Assembly: GCA_011009095.1 (NCBI GenBank)
Contig: VTPC01007494.1
Coordinates: 37,450 to 101,449 of the forward strand
Reading direction: 5' to 3'
Origin: Ignelater luminosus
Taxonomy: Eukaryota; Arthropoda; Insecta; Coleoptera; Elateridae
Length of the DNA stretch: 64,000 bases
A model generated the notes under the pieces. The model was not told the origin of the DNA. It saw only the letters and a program-made list of their open reading frames with translations, and ran no database searches. A program made the translations under genes and the position numbers. Below are positions 37,933-49,900 of this stretch, piece after piece; within the stretch, counting starts at the first letter, position 1, and every line of letters starts with the position of its first letter.

Positions 37933-40900
37933 GTAAGGCATTACATACCTAATAATTTTGACTAACTAATTAGTAATTACAAACCCAATAAAACCAATCC
38001 ATTGCAACCTTTCATCCAGTACTTGATTTACTTAAATATCTTCAATGATTATCTTTTTTTACTGGATCAGAAAATCCCGTTTTGGCCTTGTCAGGATTAC
38101 AATCAATTTAATACATTTAACATAGTACGAGGGTGGTCTGAAAAGTTTCCGACCTAACAAAGATACAAGACATTTTTTCTGAAAATTTTTTTTTATTTTT
38201 CAACATAGTCTCCTTGTAACTCTACACACTTCTCCCAGCGATGCTCCCATCTCTGTAACCCGTCCAAATAGTACTCGGCATTTTTCTCTGCAAAATAATT
38301 GTTCACGAAGGTGATTGCCTCTTCATTTGACGAAAATCTTTGTCCTCCGAGCGCAATTTTTAGATGAGGGAACAAAAAGAAGTCGCTTGGGGCTAGATCT
38401 GGTGAGTAAGGCGGATGGTCAAGCAGTTCAAACCGTAATTCGTGGATTTTTGCCATGGCAACCGCTGAGGTGTGAGACGGTGCGTTGTCTTGGTGAAACA
38501 GGATTTTCTTTTTCTGCAAATGTGGCCGTTTTTTCGCAAGTTCTGCCTTCAGCTTGTCAAGTAATGATGCATAGTATGCTCCTGTAATGGTTTTTCCTTT
38601 TTGAAGATAATCGATTAAAATAACTCCATGACTATCCCAAAAAACAGTCGCCATCACTTTCCCAGCCGAAAAAACAGTTTTTGCTTTTTTGGAGCCGCTT
38701 CCCCCTTTGCAGTCCACTGTTTGGACTGTATTTTTGTTTCGGGCGTATAATGGTGTATCCAAGTTTCATCTACAGTAATTAATGGGCGCCAAAACTCGGA
38801 TTAATTTCGCCTAAACTGCGCCAAAAGAGCGTTGGAAATATTCATTCGAACACGTTTTTGGTCTAACGTGAGCAAACGCGGCACCCAACGCGCGGACAGC
38901 TTTCTCATGCCTAAATGTTGATTTAATATGTGACAAACACGTTCTTTTGACATGTTCATAACCACTGCTATCTCTCTCACTTTGATTCGGCGGTCTTCTA
39001 GCACCATTTGGTGAACTTTGGCGATGTTTTCGTCGGTAGTTGCAGTTTTTGGACGTTCCGAACGTTCATCGTCTCCCAAGCTCTTACGGCCACGTTTAAA
39101 TTCAGCAGCCCAAAATTTCACTGTGGTAAATGATGGTGCAGAGTCCCCATACACAGAATCCAACTCATTTTTTATTTGCGAAGGCTTATTGCCTTTCAAA
39201 AACAAATATTTAATGACAGCTCGATACTCGGTTTTGTCCATTTTCACAAAAAAACTCACATCAACTCACTCAAACGACTGTTACATAAAAACTGCGCGTC
39301 CATAATGGCTGAAACTTTGGCGAGTAACTGTCAACAGATAAACAACGAAATTCAGTAGCTTTTATTTACGAGTGCTGCCATCTTCACGTTGAGGTCGGAA
39401 ACTTTTCAGACCACCATCGTAGACCCTGTTAGTCTGAATGATGCCATTTTGTACCTTAATTTCTTTCTGAAAAAGTTAGTTTGATTACTTTTTCAAAAAC
39501 TTTCTTGAGTATTTATCTTTACGATAAGTTAACTTTTTCGCGAATAACTACAATGATATGATGTTTATCTATAGGGATTCATTTTAGAAACAAAAAAATG
39601 TTCCTAGCTGGATGACTATGGTATCTTGGTCATCATTCAGGATGTTTGTGCATATTTAGACACTCGGCTTTTTAAAATATTTCTCTTGATTAGTTTACCT
39701 AAGTGTATAAGAAAATTTTCTCTACGATTTTCTCCTGTGTTTAACACACTTACTTCTTTACATTGTTCGTTATCAAATGTCTATCTAAGATGTTTTCTAA
39801 GATTTTTCTCCTTTTGGGTTTAGAATTTCCCAGAAAGATTTCTTTTTGATCTACATCCTTTGTTGGAAATTGAGATCTTTCTTCTGCTCATACATTTCTC
39901 AATAACACGCTAATGATATATCAACGCCCGTTTTGATTTTTAAAAGCATCCGTCAGAATACAATTTCATAAAATGAACAAAAACATCGGTAGATTTCCTA
40001 AGACAAACAGTAGACTGCTCACATAGCTTAGACTGTTTGATACAGGTCTTGGACAGCTTTTTAATTGACCTGTCTTGTAGGCATAAAGAGTATGAATACG
40101 TTAGCTGTCTGTCTTAGGAGTTGTGACGGCGGTAGTCCCCATACTTAATGATATCTTTTTTTTGTTCAGTAACTTTTGCAGTCGTTTCTTTTACTTCCCC
40201 ACAAGTTCCATTCTTTCAAACTATTATATACAGACCACGGACAAACTTTTCTAAGGCAGGCAGAATTTTGAATACCATGGCAAAGAATCCCTGAGCGTTA
40301 GATTTGAATTCTTATGTATTATAGACACTGTACTACCTATATAAATGCATTTCGGTATTGATAATACTGTCTCTATGTAGACTCATTCCAGTCAGAAACA
40401 TATTGATAATAAGCAAGATATTGAACTGATAATGAGACCATGTTGGCGCAACGATAGCAGAATGGTGAAAATTAAAGGGCTCTATAATTATGCTGAAGAT
40501 CCATATCAGGGATAGTAAGACAGAAAGTGGCGCTACCAATTGATTTACTTACAGCGGATAATACATCAGGACATGACAGAAGAAGGTATTGTGGAGAATG
40601 CATCCATTACTATCTTTCAATCTACTCTGATTCTTCAGATGGAGCTTCGCAAAGTACAACGATTATTACTCTTTCAACATGGTCTGCAATATAAGATAAA
40701 TTAGGAAGATTTCTAGAACTGTATTGATACTATCAGATTTATAGACTTGTAGGGTAGACACTTCGAATCAGAGCCGTTCTTTTCTACAAAAATAACATTT
40801 TACGTATTTCTCTATAGCAGCGTAAATTCTATAGAAAACCATGAAAAAAACTTTTGTTGATTAATAATTTTTTAATGTTACTAACATACATACATATTTC

Positions 40901-43900
40901 AGTAGGTAGGTAATTAAGGAACGACACAGAATAATCTTAAAAGTTAACTTTTCTTGCTTTTAGCTCTGAAAAGTTTTTTGACTTGCATAACTCGTTTTCT
41001 ATGCTCAAAAGCGCCAAACTGCAAAGTCTCTCGTGCCCCATCGTAGTCCTCAGATAATCTTTTTTTAGCTTTAGTTTCGAAAAACTTCGTACTGCTGAAG
41101 CAGTAGATACAGGCATTGTGAGCATTATAGGGAAAGCTGTGTACAAGTCGTTTCATGTAAAAGTTGTAGATAGTCCAGAGGTGTCCGATAAGACAAGTCC
41201 ACCATATGACAAAACATCTTTATTTCTTAGTAAAATTCTTGTCCATCGAGGTCTCTTATTCCTCAATCTCTGTTTGACCAGCGTGTTTTCATCCATCTCT
41301 TTAATAGTTTGCATGTTTAGTAAAAAAACCCAAAGTAAGCTTTCTTTCTTTCTTCTATTGATACGAGTGCCTGATATAAAATGCATAAGAAAAATTCCCT
41401 GCAGTATTTTTCTTCAGGATCACTTACTACCTTCTTCTTCATAAACAGGAAGTTTTCGGCACTTTCGACTCCGTTTATGTTTAAATTCAATTGGAATCTG
41501 TTTTGCAGTCTCTTTTGCTTTTGAAGATCCATCTTCTCTGTATGACTAGATATTTTCTGAGCCTTTTCAACAGCTGCATTATTGTAGCGATGTTGGCGTT
41601 TTCTTTCTGCATGCTTCTGCTAACTTTACTAACTGCAGATAATAAGTTATACCAAATTACAGCCGACAAAATAAACTGAAAACGGAACTCATTTTCAGCA
41701 AGTTAAAGTGCTTCGCTCTTGGTAGCTGGATCTCTTGTTGTTTCTATGATCTTTTCTAGTGCGTCGTGGATAGATTTTAGTTGAAATATCACTGCTCTTG
41801 CTGAAAATACGCGACATTCCCAGCGAGTTTCAAATAGGGATTTTAAAGTAAAATTCTTAATGTATGAAGAAAGCTAGCGGGCATGGGGCCTGGAGTCTGC
41901 CTTAAAAAACGGCTCTGCTTAGAAGGTTGTCGACGCCATCGCATTACTTCTTTAAGAACTATCAAAACAACCACAACTTGATTCCACCACTATTCTGGTT
42001 TTCTTAAATCTGGGCCTGGCTGTCTCAAGAAAAATGGATGTGATGCATATAATATTTTGAATTTACCATCATTTTCGTATAAATCTTTGATTGTATTGCC
42101 AAATTTTATTTTATGGTGATGAAGATTTAGGTTTTTATGCAAACTTAAAACTTACCGGTATGATACCAGATAGCATATTTGTATCGAGCGTACAGCCATT
42201 CTTTGTAAAGAACCTCCAAGATATCGCACACTCTGTTCGATAATGATAATGAAGCTGTGTCTGATGAATGATAATAAAAGAAATAACAAGTCATATCATA
42301 ATGTTTGACATTTTAGTTAGTTCAAGTTTCCAAAATAATATTTTTGGTGGTCATACTTCCTCGATAGGCAGAAACTTTGTTTTTACTAATTAAATGTATT
42401 TATAACCATCCGTAGAGCTTTGAAACACCTTAAGCCTTGTATGCAACTCTTACAACAACAATTTATTTTCATTTAATTGAATGAGTGATTGACAAATTAT
42501 TAGCGGTCTCTTTCTTCCAAGAGCTTCCTTTTATGAAAGTAAAATATTCTACAGATTTTGCTGGTAGCACATTTGCATATCGAATAGATAATAGGAAAAC
42601 ATTCAAAATCGACCGATACTGCTCGATCCGGACTTGCACCTTACGTAACAGTATTCAGGTTCCTTATATCTTTGAATGAATTCCAAGTTGATTCCTTGTT
42701 CCAAATTAGGTGATTCCGTTTCGTCTTTTTATTACATGTTTATATAAGTGGGTTCATTTTCTTTCACACTTTCAGGACATTTATTTGTAGTACATGCATA
42801 TGTAAAATCTAGTTTTATTGCTAAATAAAATTAACTTCTAACCTTGTGAACACGGATTTTGAGACTATCAAAAAACTTTTATTACATATTCAAATGATAA
42901 TAAAATTGGTTTTTATTGTTGTATCTGTTAAGAAGTTTTATAAAAACGATAAACCTTGAATATATGGTGTGTGTCCACGCTACAGTTAGTTCCTAAATCC
43001 GGAATTCTTCCAAAGCAATCTTAATTAGAAGAAGGACTTCTGTCATTCATTTTGGTAAACCTCATAAATTAACTTGAATTATTAATTATAGAATGATTTT
43101 ATTGATAGGACATGGAAGCTTCATAATATTATGGAACTAGTTCTGTATATGCTAACCTTACAATTTCTGAAATACATACATAAACCCAGAAAGAGCAGCC
43201 TAATCTGGAGTAATTCGAAATAAATGTCAGAAAATCTATTACTTCAGAGGCCAGAATTCAAGGTTACAAATGTTAACATCGTTGTACTACATTTAAATGA
43301 TCGAGAACATCGTAAAACTTTCATTTTTGATCACGTACAGAATGACATAACTTTTAAAACAGGGGGTCGCCTGAATGTAAAGCGTTCTGTAACTAGGCTG
43401 TTAACGCCTACCTCACGCTTCACGCAAATATGTCAGTAACTCAGTTAGTGTTTATATTATAGAATACCGATCACTTTGCAATTTATTTCTTAATAATCAA
43501 TAATTTATAAAACATCGCGATCGCTACGCACCTCTTTCGTATAAAATATAAATCATTGTCCGGTCATATCATAAACTATAAGAACGCTTTTAGAATTTCG
43601 AAATGGACTCGATGAATTCTTGTATCAATCGGATCTTATTTTTTTAGAGGATTTCAAAATGTATCGACTTTTGCTTTTGTCAACGTAGGAGACAGATTCA
43701 GAAAGATTTCTAGTCTTGAGGATGGTCTGTGAAAAAGAGTTCAAATGTCTTAGACTTTTGCAGCATTCTGTGCAAATAGATATGAGACGATTCTTTAGTT
43801 TGCTCAGTTTCTTCTGCGTTTCACAGCTTTATCAGATAATAATATTAAAAGTTGTGTTTTGCTCAATCCCTATTATTTATTTTTGTTTAATTATTTTGAT

Positions 43901-46900
43901 TACTTCCGGTTGGAGACGTAATGTTTGACAAAAAGCAATCTTTCATTAAACTGAAATCCACGCTTTTTCAACTCCTACCGAACTCACGTTGGGCGCCATT
44001 TTATTGTTCAAACAGAGAGTTCATGTTCACACTTGAAAAAGAAATAATTTGTGCTAAAGATCACAGTGAGACAATTAGTTTGAGAATATAACAGCATTTT
44101 AGAAGTCAACAATCATCATATCATCAGCAAAGAATCAGAACAATGGCAGACGAAAATTTCGAATTTCACCCTTTTCAAATTTCAAAAAAAGTCAACCAAC
44201 CAAAGGACATTTTTATCTTCCAAAGAATAGTTCTACTTACAATAAAATTTCCATTTTGTAGACTTTTTCTTAAGATTCTCTTATTAGTCGTTTTTCATAC
44301 TTCAAGCGTTTTTATTTAGTTTCACTGCTTTGGAAATTTCATACTTTATAATTAAACAGAGTACAACATAAAACTCGGGCAGCTTTTCTATAAACAGAAG
44401 AAGGTAATAAAATTAACTAAAATGGAGAAATTTTCTTATTTTTTATTACAGACGAAATTCCAAGCAATTCCTCTATTTACATTCTTCTTCAATGATATAG
44501 TTAAAAGGTGCATAAAATTTAGCGTATAAAATGTGGCCTCAACCTACTTTACAGCTGGAATACTTTGATGTAATGCAAAGTAAATGCAATAATTTAAAAT
44601 GTTTTTTAAATAAATCTGTTGTATTAAATTTTTAATGCAGCCGCCATGTCCATATTTGTACTACAATGTCCCGTATTTTAATTTTGCTAATAACATACCA
44701 ATTATCAAACGTAACATAACCACGAAATGTTTGAGTTCAACAACTCCATTGTTGCTTTAAATTCTGCGACAATATAAAACGTGTTTTGATATTTCAACAT
44801 AACTTGCCTTCCCAAAATTGGAATACTATAATAATTGCTTGTATCTGAAGATTAAGTTGTTTTTCTCGCCCGTTATAATTCCGTAATTGTCGTAGACAAA
44901 TTGCAGGTATGCTGAAATAAATAGGTTCGAGGTGTCCCGTGTTCATATTGTCGCTGCGATTGTGTTAGTTGTGATTCAATTTGCATAACGCGAGTAACTC
45001 GATTTGAATATAATTGCATGCAATTAGCGGGCGATTACACAGTTGGGCAGTAGACCGCGAGGTGAGGGGAAAGTGCCATAAGAGTGCGTTGCATACGATT
45101 TAATCCGAGCAACGATTACGTCACAGCTTCCGACCCACTACTCCAAATACCCAACCACCCGCTCAGCCCAATGCCGCCCTTTGGCGCAACAATACCTACA
45201 TGCACAATTTCACTTTTATTATGACATTGTCATGTTGCACAACGTCTTACCATGTCGCCGGAAACGTACTCATTCACAATAGATGGATGGAAACCGACGT
45301 TTTGCCAAGACGCTGCTGCTACTCCGGACATGAGAATTGTGTTCTACTTGATGAACATCAGGATCTATTCACTTAACACTCTCAGTTTGATGAGCATCAA
45401 GAACATCTCGGTCAAGGGCGTTTCTTTTAAAATATACCTACTAGATTGAGTTAATTGTTACAGCATACACACGTAAATGAATCTGTAAATGAAACGGTTT
45501 TAAAGATCTTAATAATTATTGCGAGAAATGATTGATGCTTTATGGATTTTGTAAAGTTGAGTGATTGATGAGATACCTTTCAACAATTATAACGTTAAGG
45601 TATTCGATAATAACTTACCTATTCTCCCTTTTACTTGGTAATTATATAGTAGATATGGACCAACTTTGATGAAAAAATATTTATTCAAGTATTACGAGAT
45701 GAATTTGTAAAAGTATTTGCATTCTAACGCAATTAACGACTAAATAATTTTCATGATACTATTATTATCATTATTGGAAAGAAACTTACCCCTGCAACCT
45801 ATTTAATTCGTTTAGGTGTAATAAATTATTTAAGAAGGTCTGTGTCGTGCCCATGATTTTAGAATATCTGATCAGATTAGCTTAATGAGAAATCAAGTTT
45901 CCATCATAGGAATCACAAGATAAAAAACAGTTAATGTTGGTATGATCCAATAGTTATGAGTCAATAAGAAGGATTTGTCGCCAACATGTATTCTAAAAAA
46001 GCTACATTCCTGAACAATTTTTGGATAGTTTAAAGATGTGTTTTATTAATAATGGAATTTCTTCAGAGTATTTAGAATTTAGTTCCCATTTCACATTGAA
46101 GTCGACACATAAACCTAGAAAACTCGCTGAAATAAGAATTTTAGAAAAGTTCTACTGCAATTGCAAGGAATAATCTATAAACAGTCACGCTTTGAACTTG
46201 CATTTCATTGTAAACGATAGAGCTTTATGCTATCATTATATCGTAAGTGGCCTCGTATTATGCTTTACTTATATTAGACAGACTTACAGTTCGGTCTTCG
46301 ATTCGAGCTTTGTGCTATAGTACACGATTGAACGTTTTGGGCTTCTCTGTTGAAAGATAGAATCACTCTTTTGCACCAGCACTAGCTTGATACCTCGGAT
46401 ACAATCTTACATTATGCCTATTTACGTTTGGCACAAGAGGGCAGCTAGTACAGACCAATTTTATCAAGGAGATCTAAAGATCACAGTTAGGAAAACGTTA
46501 GGCACGTTAAAGGAATGTACAAACTGGACTTGCGATGAACGCTTTATGAAGAATAGCAGAAGGATGATAAAAACGAAACCAATAATGTGAAGTATAAAAA
46601 AGCTTGAGCCTTAGAGATAGATGAAGCACAAAAAAAGTATAAGCCACGATTAGTATTTGTTTGGAAGTGAACTAGAAATTTTGAACAATTGAATGAAATA
46701 CTTTACGAGAGGGTTAAATGTATGATCAATCAGTAAAGATTAAAGAAGGGCTATATAGCCCTTGGAACACAAAAGCTATTGGTTTTATGTCTTAACAATG
46801 CTATATCTTAGAACTTGTCCAAGTGTAGGTCTCTTTCTTTTATTTTGTTACTTTCCACTACTAGAATCATCAAAATATAATTTAAAGATACTCTGATATG

Positions 46901-49900
46901 TCAAAATATGTTTCAAATTCACTTGAGCTAATCTCATCCTAATAAAGCTTTGGACTTTCTTGGTTCGTTCTTCTTTTAGCCAAGTTATGAATAACCTGAA
47001 AAAATAAAATATAACAAACCATAAAAGATATAGATTCTTTTATAGAAGTTCCTATCTTCCATTACAAGATTGATTCTCATGGTAATTTTGCTTTTATCAA
47101 TTTTGTCTGGTTCAGATTCAGTCAAAAGATTTACGTGATACCTCAAGACAATTTGCCATCACCACCACATCCAAATATTTGTAACTTATAAGAAAGAAAT
47201 TGCAAGTAAAAAGAAAAGAAGTCAGTCAGTGTTTATTTTTTTTAATCTCTTATTAAATTTTTGCTAAAGATTCCGTCTACAACTTGAGCATTTTAAATTA
47301 ATTTTTTCTGAATCACCTACAAAAAGTGTAAGTGTAATTTAAAGCGATTTTATACACAAACGCAAATTCATTCAGCTCAGGAACGGTTTATGCAAAGTAA
47401 TGATATAGTAATCGCTCCAGTTAGCGGAGTAGTAAGTCGTTAATGGCGCTACTGTCTCACGCACGACCTGGTCCTCATGGTTGGATTACGCCCTACCGAC
47501 AACTTACATCACCGACATTCGATTTCAGATTCACCGCTGCGTGAAAACTCGGCCTGATTATTCGCTGTTTGATTTTCGTCGCCAAATGCCCTATTCATCG
47601 CTAGTCAATGTACGTGCAATATGTATACACAACTACTACTTTTATATATTGCATGTGTTAAAGATATTATGCAATCGCGTGACATAGTAAAAGTGGTTAA
47701 TAAATTTTTTATTTGTGTTCTGTAATGGATTACTGTGGTTAATTTAACTATGGATGATACGGTTTACAATTAGAAAACGGGTTAATTGATGTCTCTTGTA
47801 TTGAAATTGTAACAAAATTGCAAGTTTGTTGCCTTATCGCGCATTAAAATAATTCCTTTGTTAGTTTTCTTTATTGTGTATACTTTAAAAGAATATGTTT
47901 CTATTTTGAATTGCTAATTTAATTATATTTGAATGAATTTCGCATTAAAGTATGAATCATACCGTTTTTTATCAATTGATCTAGATAATTATCATAATAA
48001 GTAGGCAACACAATATTTGAAGCATAAGGTTGTATACGCTTTTGTAATTTCGCGTATTTAGATGTTTTCTTTCCTTAATTAGATCTTATAATTAGAAGAG
48101 TTTTGATTCAGTTTAAGCTCTGGAAGGTTAAGCTATGATTAAGGCATTGTTAATAATGCTATTAATTGTGAGCTGGATGTTTCATGCGATTTAGTTTCAC
48201 AATGTCTATAGAATCATTACAGTTTTGCTAATTAGCTTCTTTAGAATCTAATAAGGCAGACAATGAATTGTTGGTTAAGTATTTGTAGATTTTCGAAACT
48301 GAACCAAAAACGTTTTAAAAACCAAGATTGTTAATGTTTCATGATAATAACTGTAAGAACTCAGATGGGATGTCAGAAAACAATAATCTTTTAATTAAAC
48401 AAAAACTCACGCTTTTTCAGTCTCAACTTAACGCAGGTTGGGCGCCATTTTATTATCCGAGAAGGGTTTGCAACTCATTTGAAAGTTTGTCAAAATAGTT
48501 ACCTCTGCATTATAGTTTGTGGGATGTTCTTAAACTTTCATTGTGCTTATTTCAGCAATTTTAACTCGGCTAGTTGTAACTTGACTATTCTCACAACTAA
48601 ACTAAACGAGAATTCAAAAGTAACAATGAAAAATCACCACAACCACTCTGGGACTGAGCCGTTCGTTATTTGTTCGTGATTTTTGCTATTTCGTTTGATG
48701 CGTTCCTTCAAACGTTTCTGATTTCTGTTGTTGATTAAATTACTAGAATCCATCAATATTCTGCTTTGCAAGTCCACAATTTCTACAGCAAAGTATTTGA
48801 TCAATTTTTTGGATTAAGGCATTATTTGACCTTGTTTGTTAAACCGAATGCCTTTTTGGCTTTTTCTTTTATAATGTTACCTGTTCCTGTCCTTCAGCGG
48901 GCAGAAACTGACAACACGTCTACTTCGTGAAGAAACATCTTTTGGAAGTTGCATGTCGTGGAGGACGATATCTAGCTATCAACAACCTTGACACTGGGCT
49001 GGTGTAAATATTTTGGTCAAAGCCGAAACTTTTCGGTTACCACATGTGACTTAATGGAAGGTGATTTGAAGAGTATGACACCATAGTAGGTGATTTCGTG
49101 ATGGTAAATAGATCTCCATCTTGAATCATCATAAATGCCCTGGTTAAAACACAGAAATGAATCACTGTGGGTGCTTGACAATCAACAAAGACTGCACTTA
49201 ACCTGTTGAAGGACAGATTCCAACTTTAAGTTACCGGTGGTTTGATGAACAGCAGAGATTACGACGATTATGGGCTATGGTTTAGCGATAATCTGATAAA
49301 GAAAAAAGCCTGACCTTGGGCCATAATAGATGATCTTCTGAAGTGCAAAAACTTATTCTGAAGCCGCATCAGCCCTCTTTAAAAAGCTTAGGTTACCACA
49401 TGTGACTTAACCAAAGGCCGAAATCCTCGTATGGTATTCATGAGCACTAGAGCCAGATTGGCAGAATTAGGATTTATAACAACAAAATATGTTTCTATAT
49501 TTTCCAGTTCGACTATCAGAACTAAATTATTTAGATCAGAGATCTTCTCTAAAGTTAGTTTTTGCTGATAGATTTGCCTTTATAGAAACCAATTCAGCCC
49601 TTAGGTGGTTCCGATGCCCATGTATGTCCTATGGGCTACTATCTATGGTCTGAAGACTGCATGACACCATCATAGGTGGTATACTGGTAGATGAACGGTA
49701 ATAGAGAATAAACTCCAACCTTGGGTTACCGTAAGTGCCTTGGTTAAAGCCAAGAAGGTAAAGTCCGAGCTTAGCCGGATGTAGGAAAGCTTCTGATTTT
49801 TATTTACCGCAGGTAGATTGATGGCTAGTAGAGATTACGACGATTTTAGGTTGATGAAGGGCAAAGTCTCACCATAAACCATAGTAGACCTTCAAGAGGG

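Noticed and set aside
38315..38587. Plus-strand ORF inside the mariner
   Set aside because: It is the antisense shadow of the transposase pseudogene.
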